Shown in pieces: positions 35,885 to 53,292 of a DNA stretch of 64,000 nt. Every line of letters begins with the position of its first letter. The stretch's first letter is position 1. The notes under the pieces were generated by a model. That model saw only the letters and a list, made by a program, of their open reading frames with translations, searched no databases and had not been told where the DNA came from. The stretch is from Sphingomonas japonica (GTDB lineage: Bacteria; Pseudomonadota; Alphaproteobacteria; Sphingomonadales; Sphingomonadaceae): the NCBI RefSeq assembly GCF_006346325.1, contig NZ_VDYR01000001.1, positions 1,674,001 to 1,738,000 of the forward strand, written 5' to 3'. The position numbers and the translations under genes were made by a program.

Positions 35885-35962
35885 GCGGGCATCCTACAAG
35901 GTCGTTTCGTCGGCAGTATGAACGCGATGGCCGGTCCGGTCCACACCCTTCCCGCCCCCCGA

Positions 35963-35991
35963 TTGACACGGTGCATCCGGCTTCCTAGATA
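35963..35991 (+). promoter_or_regulatory. Housekeeping (sigma-70 type) promoter before rpoB
   Basis: TTGACA, exactly 17 bases, then TAGATA is a near-consensus promoter. Initiation would be near 35998, giving a leader of about 175 bases before rpoB. I see no clear terminator, ribosomal-protein gene or reading frame with family character in the leader. Confidence 0.75.
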
Positions 35992-36172
35992 GCGCCTTCG
36001 CCTCACGATCGGGAAAGACCGCGCCGTCGCGCAGCGCGTTCACGAATAGGTCGCATTGAGGTTTAGCCAGACGCCCTGCAACGCTGCGGTTCCCGCCATG
36101 GGAGCACGCGGCTTTTGTCGTCTGACCACCCCAGCGCTGCGACATTTCTGAGCTGAGAGGCACACAGCACCC

Positions 36173-40351
<4,179 letters not shown>

Positions 40352-40372
40352 TCCGATAGAACCGTTCGTCCT

Positions 40373-40478
40373 GAGTGGCCGCTGAGCGAAGTCGACGCGG
40401 CGTATCGAAGGACCGAGTGGCGAATGACCCATCGATACGGGCCTTCGCTTTGCTCAGTCCCTGCTCAGGACGAACGGA
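40373..40478. repeat. Palindromic intergenic repeat between rpoB and rpoC
   Basis: The outer arms CCGTTCGTCCTGAG and CTCAGGACGAACGG are perfect complements. Inner imperfect arms include TGAGCGAAGTCG with CTTCGCTTTGCTCA and TATCGAAGG with a matching CATCGATACGG region. This is a compound version of the sphingomonad repeat family also seen at 18.8 and 25.5 kb. It would fold in the rpoBC mRNA. Confidence 0.85.
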
Positions 40479-40508
40479 TTAGGTTTCCCCTCCCAGTGAG
40501 GAACTGAC

Positions 40509-44777
<4,269 letters not shown>

Positions 44778-44808
44778 GGCAATTCTCGGTCGCTTCCGTA
44801 TAAAAATG

Positions 44809-44839
44809 CGCCGCCCGGGCAACCGGGCGGCGTTTTTTT
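44809..44839 (+). terminator. Rho-independent terminator after rpoC
   Basis: A perfect 10-bp stem CGCCGCCCGG / CCGGGCGGCG with a 4-base loop is followed by seven T. It lies 31 bases after the rpoC stop and ends the rpoBC transcript. Confidence 0.95.
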
Positions 44840-44886
44840 GTGTTTAGGACGCAGGGGCAAGCCCGCCGCATCACGGAGAATTAACC

Positions 44887-46188
44887 TTGTCCGATCCGCG
44901 CTTCAGCCTTCGCCGCATGCTGTTTCCCGCCAAGCCGGCGCAGTGGCTGGGGGCGATCGGGGTTGCAGGCGCCATCGCGGCCGCGCTGGTCTTCGCGGCG
45001 GTGGTGATCGGCCTGCCCAATCTGGCCGCGGCGACGCCACATCCGCTGGGCTGGGCCAAGCTGCTTCATTTCACTTTCGAGCGGTCGACCGCCTATCGCG
45101 CGGCGAGTGTCACCCCACCCCCCGAACTCAACAGCAAAGCGTTGATCGAAAAGGCAGCGACGCATTATGATCGCGTTTGCGCCAATTGCCATGGTGCGCC
45201 GGAACTGGGGCAGAACCCGATCGCGCTGTCGATGCGGCCGCAGCCGCAATATCTGATGACGTCGCTCGACCAGTTCACCCCGTCCGAGCTGTTCGTGATC
45301 CTGAAAGGCGGCGTGAAGTACAGCGCCATGCCCGCCTGGCCCGCGGGCGACCGCGACGACGAGATCTGGGCGATGGTGTCGTTCCTGCGCGCCATGTCCA
45401 AGATGGATTACGCGCAATACCGCGCAGTGACGCAGGGGCCCGCACTTGCTGCCACGGGCCGTCCGCCCGCGCTGCCGCCCGGCCCGTTCCGGTCGCAGCC
45501 CTATGTCATCGGCGGAACGCAGACCGCCGAGCTCGAAGTCAATTTCGCGGTCCCGGCACTGGGCTTCGGCCATACCGCCAATATGGAGGACGTCGCACGC
45601 AGCTGTGTCGCGTGCCACGGCTCAGACGGCCGCGCGCGCGCCAGCGGCGGCATTCCCAACATCGCGCTGCTCAGCCGCGAGCAGATTGCCGAACAGCTGG
45701 AGCATTATCGGATCGGCACGCGCCAGAGCGGGATCATGCAGAATGTTGCGGTCCAGCTGACACCCCAGCAGATCGATTCGCTGGCCGCCTATTATGCGGC
45801 CAAGCCAAAGCGCCAGTCGCTGGTGATCCGCGCGACCCCGGCCGTGCTGGTGACGGGCGAGCGTATCGCCATCCGCGGCATCCCCGACCGCCGGGTCGCT
45901 GCCTGTGCCAGCTGTCATGACGTGACGCGCGCCGCCGCCAAGGCCTATCCAGGGCTCGACGGTCAATATCCCCGGTACCTGCGCGATCAGCTGCGCCTGT
46001 ACCGGTCCGGAGTGCGCGGCGGGGATATGCCCGGCAATCCGATGCCCGCCGCGGTCGCCGGGATGAGCGATGCCGAGATCAATGCCGTCGCGCTCTATTA
46101 CGCGGCGCGGTCGCCGTCCGCGCCGCCCGACCGCGCGGCGCCGTTTCAGCCGCAGCGCGAATCGCCGGTGCGGCGACCGTCGCTATAG
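44887..46188 (+). CDS. Membrane-anchored tri-haem cytochrome c
   Basis: The 433-residue protein has one N-terminal membrane helix (about 21-45) and three C-x-x-C-H haem sites: CANCH, CVACH and CASCH. Each falls in a cytochrome c domain with a distal Met candidate (for example YSAMPAWP and GDMPGNPM). Two of the domains resemble the tandem domains of cytochrome c4 or of alcohol-dehydrogenase cytochrome subunits. It should carry electrons in the periplasm; the partner enzyme is not nearby. It starts with TTG behind GGAGA at good spacing. It ends overlapping modC tail to tail by six bases. Confidence 0.85.
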   Translation: MSDPRFSLRRMLFPAKPAQWLGAIGVAGAIAAALVFAAVVIGLPNLAAATPHPLGWAKLLHFTFERSTAYRAASVTPPPELNSKALIEKAATHYDRVCANCHGAPELGQNPIALSMRPQPQYLMTSLDQFTPSELFVILKGGVKYSAMPAWPAGDRDDEIWAMVSFLRAMSKMDYAQYRAVTQGPALAATGRPPALPPGPFRSQPYVIGGTQTAELEVNFAVPALGFGHTANMEDVARSCVACHGSDGRARASGGIPNIALLSREQIAEQLEHYRIGTRQSGIMQNVAVQLTPQQIDSLAAYYAAKPKRQSLVIRATPAVLVTGERIAIRGIPDRRVAACASCHDVTRAAAKAYPGLDGQYPRYLRDQLRLYRSGVRGGDMPGNPMPAAVAGMSDAEINAVALYYAARSPSAPPDRAAPFQPQRESPVRRPSL

Positions 46189-46800
46189 CTCGACGATCCG
46201 GCTTCCCAGCCGTTCGGCCTCGGCGATGTCGTGGCTGACCATCAGCATCGGCAGCCGAACCGCGTCGCGCAGCCGCTCGAGCACCTGCATAATCTCCTCG
46301 CGCCGGGCACGGTCCAGCGACGACAGAGGCTCGTCGAGCAGCAGGAATGCCGGATCGGAAAGCAGCGCGCGGCCGATCGCGACGCGGCGCGCCTCGCCGC
46401 CGGACAGGGTACGCGGCCAGCGGGCGAGCAGGTGCCCCAGGCCGAGCAGCGCGATCGCGTCGGCGCGCTCGATGAGGCCGGTCCCGCGGCGCCGGCGCGC
46501 GCCATAGTCGAGATTGTCGGCGACGCGCAGATGCGGGAACAGCCGGGCGTCCTGGAACACATAGCCGCAGCGCCGCGCGGCCGGGGGAAGGTCGATCGCG
46601 GCATCGGTATCGAACAACAGCGCGTCGCCGACCCGGATGCGGCCGTGATCGGGACGCAAGAGACCGGCGATCATGTTGAGCACGCTGGTCTTGCCGACGC
46701 CCGACGGACCGACCAGCGCCGTCAGGCCGTCGGCCGCGACCAGATCGCATGCGATGCGCACGTCGCCGAGGCGGCGCGTGACCGATATGTCAATGTGCAT
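46183..46800 (-). CDS. modC: Molybdate ABC transporter ATP-binding protein, short form
   Basis: The 205-residue ATPase has Walker A (GPSGVGKTS), the signature LSGGEARRVAIGRALL, Walker B (FLLLDEPLSSLD) and the switch His (MVSHD). It powers import through ModB. Typical ModC proteins have about 350 residues with a C-terminal MOP domain that binds molybdate; that domain is absent here. Its start lies 11 bases inside the modB 3' end. Assignment to molybdate rests on the operon with modB and modA. Confidence 0.9.
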   Translation of the reverse strand: MHIDISVTRRLGDVRIACDLVAADGLTALVGPSGVGKTSVLNMIAGLLRPDHGRIRVGDALLFDTDAAIDLPPAARRCGYVFQDARLFPHLRVADNLDYGARRRRGTGLIERADAIALLGLGHLLARWPRTLSGGEARRVAIGRALLSDPAFLLLDEPLSSLDRARREEIMQVLERLRDAVRLPMLMVSHDIAEAERLGSRIVEL

Positions 46801-47494
46801 GGACGACCAGACCGGTACCGCGCCCTGCCCGCCGCGCGATCCATTCAGACGCGATCAGCGCAGCGACTGCGAGCACGACCGAAATGCTCGCGAGACGCAC
46901 GACGGTCGCCTCCCCATCCGGCAGCTGGAGGGCGGAGTAGATCGCGATCGGCAAGGTGCGCGTTTCCCCGGGTACGTTCGAGACGAAGGTGATCGTCGCG
47001 CCGAACTCGCCCAACGCGCGCGCGAAGCCGAGCACGCATCCCGCAAGGATGCCGGGCAGGCTGAGCGGCAGGGTGATCGTCGCGAATACCCGCGCCCTGC
47101 CCGCCCCCAGCGTCCGCGCCGCTTCCTCCATCCGGCGATCGACCGCCTCGATCGACAGGCGCATCGCGCGGACCATCAGCGGCAGCGCCATCACCCCGGA
47201 CGCGATCGCCGCGCCGGTCCAACGGAACAGCACGGTGGCGCCGAACCACGCCTCCAGCCAACGCCCGAGCGGTCCGGCAGGCGCGAAGGCGAGCAGCAGC
47301 AGCCAGCCGGTCACGACCGGAGGCAGCACCAGCGGCAGATGAACGAGCGCGTCGAGGACGACCTTTCCCACAAACCGCCCGCGCGCGAGCAGCCACGCCA
47401 GCGCAAAGGCGACCGGCAGCGTCGCCGCCATCGCCACACCGCCGACGCGCAGCGACAACAGGACGATCTGCCACTCCTCCGCCGACAGCGTCAT
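46790..47494 (-). CDS. modB: Molybdate ABC transporter permease
   Basis: The 234-residue inner-membrane permease has five or six helices. The EAA loop that docks ModC reads EEAARTLGAGRARVFATITL followed by PLSLPGILAG, and the ModB-typical ALGEFGATITFVSNVPGETR is intact. The ATG overlaps the modA stop (ATGA), which fixes the start; a longer upstream frame runs antisense-free through modA in another frame and was rejected. Confidence 0.95.
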   Translation of the reverse strand: MTLSAEEWQIVLLSLRVGGVAMAATLPVAFALAWLLARGRFVGKVVLDALVHLPLVLPPVVTGWLLLLAFAPAGPLGRWLEAWFGATVLFRWTGAAIASGVMALPLMVRAMRLSIEAVDRRMEEAARTLGAGRARVFATITLPLSLPGILAGCVLGFARALGEFGATITFVSNVPGETRTLPIAIYSALQLPDGEATVVRLASISVVLAVAALIASEWIARRAGRGTGLVVHAH

Positions 47495-48249
47495 CGCGGC
47501 GTGGTGAACCCGTATCGGCGGAAAATGGCCAGTCCGCGATCGCTCAGCAGGAAACGGCGAAAGGCCTCGGCATCGGCGCTGCGTGATCGCTCGAGCCGGG
47601 CGATCGGATAGACGATCGCCGGGTGGCTTGCCGCGGGGAAGATCCCGACGATCTGCACCCTGTCGGATGCTCTGGCATCGGTCGCATAGACGATCCCGAA
47701 CGGCGCCGCGCCGCGCTCGACCAGCGCCAGCGCCGCGCGGACATTCTCCGCCGCGACGATCCGCGGCGTGATCGCGTGCCAAAGCCCGAGCCGCTGCAGC
47801 GCGGCCTTGCCATAGCGGCCGGCCGGGACGCCGGCCGGGTCGGCCATCGCCAACCGCCCCCGCCCGAGCAATGCAGGAAGATCGCGCCACCGCGGGCTTG
47901 TCTCGAGCTGCGACGCGAGCGGAGCGATCAGCACCAGGCGATTTGCCAGCAGCGGTCGCCGCGTGCCGGCCGAGAGCAGACCGCGTCGTTCGAGCGCATC
48001 CATCCACGGTTCATCCGCCGACAGGAACAGATCGGCCGGTGCGCCCGCTGCAATCTGGCGCGCGAGCGCCGACGAGGCGGCAAAAGAGAGCGTCGGGCGC
48101 CGATGGCCGGCGGCCGCCCAGCGGTCTGCAGCAGCGCTCAACGATTCCTGCAGGCTGGCAGCGGCGAGCACGACGGGCGCGCGCCGCTGTTGCGGAGCGG
48201 CGGCGCCCAGCGTGATCGGCAGCAACAGCACAAGCAGGAATCTGAGCAT
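47491..48249 (-). CDS. modA: Molybdate ABC transporter substrate-binding protein
   Basis: The 252-residue periplasmic protein has a signal peptide MLRFLLVLLLPITLGAAAPQ. The ModA opening VVLAAASLQESLSAAADRWA and FAASSALARQIAAGAPADLF supply the ligand-binding Ser residues. Later parts AMADPAGVPAGRYGKAALQR and GIVYATDARAS also fit. It binds molybdate or tungstate for ModBC. Start at 48249 gives a clean signal peptide. Confidence 0.93.
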   Translation of the reverse strand: MLRFLLVLLLPITLGAAAPQQRRAPVVLAAASLQESLSAAADRWAAAGHRRPTLSFAASSALARQIAAGAPADLFLSADEPWMDALERRGLLSAGTRRPLLANRLVLIAPLASQLETSPRWRDLPALLGRGRLAMADPAGVPAGRYGKAALQRLGLWHAITPRIVAAENVRAALALVERGAAPFGIVYATDARASDRVQIVGIFPAASHPAIVYPIARLERSRSADAEAFRRFLLSDRGLAIFRRYGFTTPR

Positions 48250-48304
48250 GCGCCGTCCTAGCCGATCGGACCGGCGTTCCAAAGCCTGCGCAAGCGCAGA
48301 AGCG

Positions 48305-48685
48305 TCAGCGCCGTCCGGTCATCTGGCCGATCGTCATCCGGCCGAATTCGGCGATCATCTCGCCGATCTCGCGCGCCTGGGTGACCGAGCGGCTGCCCTG
48401 ATCGCGAAGATATTCGCTCTGCACACGCATCACTTCGGCCAGGTCGTTTGCCTGCGCAGCGGCGCGCATCGCCTTGAACGCTTCGCTGGTGTTCATCTCG
48501 GCCTGTTCGAGCACCTTCATGCCCAGCTTCGATCCGGTGTCGGTCATCGCCCCGGTCGCCGCCTGCATCCGCTCGCCCGCGTCTCGCATCTGCTCGCTGG
48601 CGCGGGCCATGCCCTCGCTGGCGGCAGCGCTCGCCTTGCCGGTGGCGTCCTTCATCGCGTCGGTCGCGTCGTTCTTTCCTGCCAT
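48305..48685 (-). CDS. Phasin-family protein
   Basis: The 126-residue hydrophilic, Ala/Met-rich helical protein includes MRAAAQANDLAEVMRVQSEY followed by LRDQGSRSVTQAREIGEMIA, typical of the phasin_2 family that coats polyhydroxyalkanoate granules or membranes. AAGGAGA precedes the ATG. A GGAAC-N16-CGTC sequence upstream suggests stress control. No polymer synthase gene is nearby. Confidence 0.85.
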   Translation of the reverse strand: MAGKNDATDAMKDATGKASAAASEGMARASEQMRDAGERMQAATGAMTDTGSKLGMKVLEQAEMNTSEAFKAMRAAAQANDLAEVMRVQSEYLRDQGSRSVTQAREIGEMIAEFGRMTIGQMTGRR

Positions 48686-48724
48686 GTCGCTCTCCTTGCC
48701 AATCGGAATTCCGCGCGTGTCGCC

Positions 48725-48749
48725 GACGCGCAACCGCGACATCGGTTCC
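48725..48749 (-). promoter_or_regulatory. EcfG-like promoter of the phasin gene
   Basis: On the minus strand: GGAAC, 16 bases, CGTC. The -35 is perfect and the -10 has one mismatch to CGTT. It would start transcription about 30 bases before the phasin ATG, a suitable distance. Confidence 0.45.
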
Positions 48750-48824
48750 CAGTAAAAAGCCCGGCTCCGCGGCAGGAACGCGGAGCCGGGCGGCATTCCG
48801 GGGGGAGGAACCCGGAATGTTGCG

Positions 48825-50390
48825 TCAGGCGACGGCGGCGGCCAGCTTGGCATGCCGGTTGGGCCCGTCGCCTTCGAGGCGAACGTCGAGGCCCGAGCGC
48901 TTCTTGCGCTGCAACGCCTCGGTGATCAGCTCGCTGACGGTATGATCGACGAACTCCAGCTTCGACACGTCGAGCTTGAGACGGCCGCGCGCCGGCAGCC
49001 GGTCGAGCAACTGCGTGACACGATTGACCTGAAGCACGGTCGCCTTGCCCTGCAACGTGACGGCATGATCCGCCTCGCCATGCCCCTGCTCCTCGATCTT
49101 GAGGCGCATGCGGCGGAAATGCGGGATCAGCTCGATCATCGACAGCGCCAGCCCGACGATCACGCCGGTCAGCAGGTCGACCGTCACGACCAGAACGAAA
49201 GTGGCCGCCCAGATTAGCGCCGGAAGAATGCCGTAGTTGTTGAACAGGTGCCGGACATCCTTGAACTTGATGAGCTTCCAGCCGGTCACCACCAGAACGC
49301 CGGCCAGCGCGGCAGTCGGGACCAGCGCCAGCACCGCCGGCAGCAGTGCGACGAACGCCAGCAGCCACATGCCGTGCATGATGGTCGATGCACGCGTGTC
49401 GGCGCCCGCCTGGACATTGGCCGAAGAGCGCACGATCACCCCGGTCATCGGCAGCGCACCGAGTACGCCGCAGATGAAGTTGCCGACGCCCTGCGCGCCG
49501 AGCTCGCGGTTATACTGGGTCTGGACCTTGTCCTGCATACGATCGACCGCTGCCGCCGACAGCAGGGTTTCCGCACTGGCGATGAAGGCGATGGCGATGG
49601 CCAGGCCGATGATCGTGGGGTCGGCGATCGTGCCGAACGTGTCCATCCCGGGCAACGAGACGCCCGCGAAGATGTTCGAAGGCAGATCGATCCGCTTGAC
49701 GCCCAGCCCGCCGGCAGTAGCGGTGAGGATGCCGAGAATGACGCCCACCAGCGCCCCGGGCACCAGCCGCAGCGACGCCGGCTTGAACTTCTCCCAGCCG
49801 ACCATGCCGAGGATCGTGACGACACCGACGATGGCGGCCTGAAGCGCCGCGCCGTCGCTGGTCAGACCTAGGAACTGTCCGGGGATCGCGGCCATGTTCT
49901 GAAGCCCGGTGCCGAGCGGCGAGTCGTCGACCAGCACGTGGAATTGCTGCAGCACGATCAGCGCGCCGATGCCCGCCAGCATGCCGTGGACGACCGCGGG
50001 CGAAACGCCGCGGAACCAGCCGCCCCAGCGCAGCAGACCCGCGCCCAGCTGAAGGACGCCGGCCAGCATCAGCACTGGACCAAGCGTTTCGAGGCCATGC
50101 TTGGTGATGAGGTCGTACACGATCACGGCCAGCCCGGCGGCGGGACCGCTGACCTGCAGCGGCGATCCGGCGAGGAAGCCGACGACGATGCCGCCGACGA
50201 TGCCAGTGATCAGGCCCAGTTCGGGCGGCGCACCCGATGCGATCGCGATGCCAAGGCACAGCGGCAGCGCGACGAGGAACACCACGAACGAAGCCGCGAC
50301 GTCCTTGACCGACGGCAAGGACATGCGATGCCGTGCGGTGGTCGGCGGATCGGTTGGCGGTGCCGCCAGATCGGTTTCGATCGTGCTCAT
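48825..50390 (-). CDS. SulP-family anion transporter with STAS domain
   Basis: The 521-residue protein has the SulP transmembrane core, starting SLPSVKDVAASFVVFLVALP, with VSGPAAGLAVIVYDLI and GAQGVGNFICGVLGALPMTG. A C-terminal STAS domain follows (LQVNRVTQLLDRLPARGRLK to VDHTVSELITEAL). It is directly downstream of a beta-carbonic anhydrase gene (one base apart). That pairing suggests bicarbonate rather than sulfate as substrate, which is inference. Confidence 0.9.
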   Translation of the reverse strand: MSTIETDLAAPPTDPPTTARHRMSLPSVKDVAASFVVFLVALPLCLGIAIASGAPPELGLITGIVGGIVVGFLAGSPLQVSGPAAGLAVIVYDLITKHGLETLGPVLMLAGVLQLGAGLLRWGGWFRGVSPAVVHGMLAGIGALIVLQQFHVLVDDSPLGTGLQNMAAIPGQFLGLTSDGAALQAAIVGVVTILGMVGWEKFKPASLRLVPGALVGVILGILTATAGGLGVKRIDLPSNIFAGVSLPGMDTFGTIADPTIIGLAIAIAFIASAETLLSAAAVDRMQDKVQTQYNRELGAQGVGNFICGVLGALPMTGVIVRSSANVQAGADTRASTIMHGMWLLAFVALLPAVLALVPTAALAGVLVVTGWKLIKFKDVRHLFNNYGILPALIWAATFVLVVTVDLLTGVIVGLALSMIELIPHFRRMRLKIEEQGHGEADHAVTLQGKATVLQVNRVTQLLDRLPARGRLKLDVSKLEFVDHTVSELITEALQRKKRSGLDVRLEGDGPNRHAKLAAAVA

Positions 50391-50391
50391 G

Positions 50392-51081
50392 TCACGCCAC
50401 CTCGCGCATCGGTTCGGCGACGCGGCGCTTGCGCGCTGGCATAGCCACCGGGATCGGCTTGTCGGTCTCGATCGGCTTGAACGTGTTGCTCTCGCCATCG
50501 AGGGCGAGGATGCGGCCGGTCTCAATCTCGAAGAACCAGCCGTGCAGGCTGAGCTTCCCCGCCGCGAGTCCGGCGGCGACCGACGGATGGTTCTGGAGAT
50601 GTGTCAGCTGCATCGAGACGTTCTCGAGGCTGAGCGCACGGACCTGACCGTTGGTGTCGAGCTCGTGATAGCAGGTCTTGACGACTTCCCATGCCGGCTC
50701 GGCATGCGCCAGCCAGGCCTTGACGTTCGGCATGGTATCGAGCGCGTCGGGATTGAAGAACGCCTTCATCGCGCCGCAGTCCGAATGACCGCAGACCACG
50801 ATGTCGCTGACGCCCAGTGCCATCACGGCATATTCGACCGCTGACGAAACGCCGCCATTCTTCTGGCTGAACGGTGGGACGATGTTGCCGGCGTTGCGGC
50901 ATACGAACAGCTCGCCGGGGTTCGCCTGGGTGATGAGTTCGGGGACCACGCGCGAATCGGCGCAGCTGATCATCAGCGTCTTGGGGCTTTGGCCATCACG
51001 CGCGAGCAGCTCGAACAGCGCCTGCTGCTGGGGAAACACGTCACCCTGGAACCGGGCTACTCCGCCAAGGATTTCCATCAT
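50392..51081 (-). CDS. can: Beta-class carbonic anhydrase
   Basis: The 229-residue enzyme interconverts carbon dioxide and bicarbonate. The zinc ligands and catalytic pair are visible: ISCADSRVVPE (Cys, Asp, Arg) and VVCGHSDCGAMKAF (His, Cys). RNAGNIVPPF is also conserved. ATG 51081 is followed by a second ATG; GGAG lies upstream. It is translated just before the SulP transporter, forming a bicarbonate supply unit. Confidence 0.95.
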   Translation of the reverse strand: MMEILGGVARFQGDVFPQQQALFELLARDGQSPKTLMISCADSRVVPELITQANPGELFVCRNAGNIVPPFSQKNGGVSSAVEYAVMALGVSDIVVCGHSDCGAMKAFFNPDALDTMPNVKAWLAHAEPAWEVVKTCYHELDTNGQVRALSLENVSMQLTHLQNHPSVAAGLAAGKLSLHGWFFEIETGRILALDGESNTFKPIETDKPIPVAMPARKRRVAEPMREVA

Positions 51082-51153
51082 CTGCGCATCTCCTGTTGAA
51101 TTTTCACAGAGAGGCATATGGCGGCGTCAGGTTGCTGCAATGCAGCGGGGGCG

Positions 51154-52509
51154 TTACAAAGTGTGTCCGCTCGCCGCTGTCGGATCGATCGTCGCGGGAA
51201 AGCGGATTTCCGCGTTCAGGCCGTGGGGCTTGCGGTTGGAAAGCAGCAACATCCCGCCATGCATACGTGCCGCCTGGTCGGCGATCGCAAGCCCCAGCCC
51301 CAACCCCTTGGTGTCGCGCTGGCGGGCGTCGTCGCCGCGGAAAAACGCTTCCGCGGCATGGGACAGGCTCTCGGCCGGCATGCCCGGCCCCTCGTCGCGG
51401 ACCGTGATGACAATCGTGTCGCCGTGCCGCGCGAGATCGATCTGGGCGCCGCCGGCATGCCGCCGGGCATTGTCGACGAGATTGGTGACAGCACGGCGCA
51501 GCGTCAGCGCGCGGATCATTCCGGGCATGTGGCCTGGCCCGACATAAACGATGTCGCCGCCAAGATCGGCGGCATCGTCGGCAATCGCCTGCAACAGGCT
51601 GGCGATATCGGTCCGCTTGGGCGCCTCGGCCTCGCCGCCGCGCATGAAGTCGAGCAGCGAATCGAGCATCGCTTCCATCTCCTCGACATCGCTGCGCATC
51701 GCGCCGACATCGGCCTGCTCCGGCGGGGCGGCGAGGCGCAGCCTCAATCGGGCGAGCGGCGTGCGCAGATCGTGGCTGACCGCGGTCAGCGCCTGGGTAC
51801 GGCTGTCGAGCAGCTGGCGGATGCGCGCCTGCATCGCGTTGAGCGCGTCGGCGAGCGTGCGCAGCTCGCGCGGGCCACTGGCCCGAACCTCGACCTTGTG
51901 GCCAAAGCCGATCTCTCCCGCCGCGTCGGCCAGCGCGCGCAGGGGCGCGCCGAGCGTACGCACCAGCGCAGCCGCAAGCACCAGCACGACCAGCGCGAAC
52001 ACCGTCACCGACATCAGCGTCTCGAGCGCGGTCGCCCACGGCGTCAGCGGCTCGTTCGAACGGAAGCTGAGCCAGCTGGAATCGTCGAGCCGCAGCGCGC
52101 CGGCGAGATGCGTGTCGCCCTCGTCCCCGGCATGCTGCCGCGTCGTGCCGATGATCAGCTCGCGTTTGATCAGTTCGGGTTCCCACAGGAAGATCTCGCT
52201 CGCCACCCCGCTGGCCTTCGCATTGGCCTGTTCGACCTGCGGCGGTTCGCCCCCCCAGCCGAAGGTGACGTGGCGCGTCGACAGGTTGCCGGCGGTAGCA
52301 GGACGTTCGCCGGCCGGTACGCTGCGGATCACCCGCTCGGCGACAACGAGTTGCTCGGCAATACGCTGCGACTGCTCGTTGCGCAGCAGCAGCCGTTCGG
52401 ATTCGCCGAACACGATCACGGTGCCGAGGAATTCGATCAGGATCGCTGCGAGCAGCACCAGCGTGACGCGCCCGGTCAACCCCGACGGCCACAGATGGAC
52501 GCGTTTCAT
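51154..52509 (-). CDS. EnvZ-type sensor histidine kinase
   Basis: The 451-residue inner-membrane kinase has TM1 at about 15-35, a periplasmic domain of about 125 residues, TM2 at about 165-188, and HAMP. The HisKA motif is TAVSHDLRTPLARLRLRLA. The ATPase domain is complete: N-box RAVTNLVDNARRHAG, G1 VRDEGPGMP and G2 KGLGLGLAIADQAARMHGG. The stimulus is unknown. It overlaps the regulator gene by four bases. Confidence 0.94.
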   Translation of the reverse strand: MKRVHLWPSGLTGRVTLVLLAAILIEFLGTVIVFGESERLLLRNEQSQRIAEQLVVAERVIRSVPAGERPATAGNLSTRHVTFGWGGEPPQVEQANAKASGVASEIFLWEPELIKRELIIGTTRQHAGDEGDTHLAGALRLDDSSWLSFRSNEPLTPWATALETLMSVTVFALVVLVLAAALVRTLGAPLRALADAAGEIGFGHKVEVRASGPRELRTLADALNAMQARIRQLLDSRTQALTAVSHDLRTPLARLRLRLAAPPEQADVGAMRSDVEEMEAMLDSLLDFMRGGEAEAPKRTDIASLLQAIADDAADLGGDIVYVGPGHMPGMIRALTLRRAVTNLVDNARRHAGGAQIDLARHGDTIVITVRDEGPGMPAESLSHAAEAFFRGDDARQRDTKGLGLGLAIADQAARMHGGMLLLSNRKPHGLNAEIRFPATIDPTAASGHTL

Positions 52510-53219
52510 CGCCTCTCGACGGCCGACATGAACATATAGCCCGCACCCCGCACCGTCTTGATCAGCTCCTTGCCGCCGTCATAGCCGCCGAGCTTCGAGC
52601 GCAGGCGGCTTATCAGGACGTCGATGCTGCGGTCCGAAACCCCCGCCAGCCGCTCGCGCGACTGTTCGAGCAGATAGTCGCGGCTGACCACGCGCTGCGC
52701 GGTATCGACCAGCGTCATCAGCAGATCATATTCCGCGCCCGACAGGATGACCTGCGTCCCGTCGGGTGCGAACAGCTCGCGCCGCGCAGTATCGAGGCAC
52801 CAGCCGTCGAAACGGATTTCCTTGGGCGCGGATCCCGGGGTGACGGTGCCGCTCGCACGGCGCAGCACCGCGCGGATGCGTGCGATCAGCTCGGCCGGGC
52901 CGAACGGCTTCGACAGATAGTCGTCCGCGCCGATCTCCAGCCCGACGATGCGGTCGCTTTCCTGCCCGCGCGCGGAGATGATGATGATCGGCACATCGGT
53001 GCGGGTCCGGATCCAGCGGGTGATGTCGAGCCCGTTGGTGCCGGGCAGCATGATGTCGAGTACGATCAGCTGGAACCCGCCATCGTCGAGCAATGGCCGC
53101 ATCTCGGCCGCGGTCCCCACCCCGACCGGCGTATAACCGTAATCGCTGAGCGCCCGCGCGATCAGCAGCCTGAGCGGGGCGTCGTCCTCGACGATCAGGA
53201 TCTTGCCGGGCGTATGCAT
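52506..53219 (-). CDS. OmpR-family response regulator
   Basis: The 237-residue regulator has a receiver domain (KILIVEDDAPLRLLIARALS, phospho-Asp in LIVLDIMLPGTNGLDI, Lys in YLSKPFGPAELIARIRAVLR). A winged-helix DNA-binding domain ends it (TQVILSGAEYDLLMTLVDTA, then SRERLAGVSDRSIDVLISRL). It is the first gene of the two-gene operon with the kinase. It begins at ATG 53219. Confidence 0.95.
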   Translation of the reverse strand: MHTPGKILIVEDDAPLRLLIARALSDYGYTPVGVGTAAEMRPLLDDGGFQLIVLDIMLPGTNGLDITRWIRTRTDVPIIIISARGQESDRIVGLEIGADDYLSKPFGPAELIARIRAVLRRASGTVTPGSAPKEIRFDGWCLDTARRELFAPDGTQVILSGAEYDLLMTLVDTAQRVVSRDYLLEQSRERLAGVSDRSIDVLISRLRSKLGGYDGGKELIKTVRGAGYMFMSAVERR

Positions 53220-53292
53220 GCGTTCGCCAAGCGGTTACGGGTTGCGGCGAGTTTCGTCCAGAGCGGGCAACTGCCGCACATGCAACTTCCGC

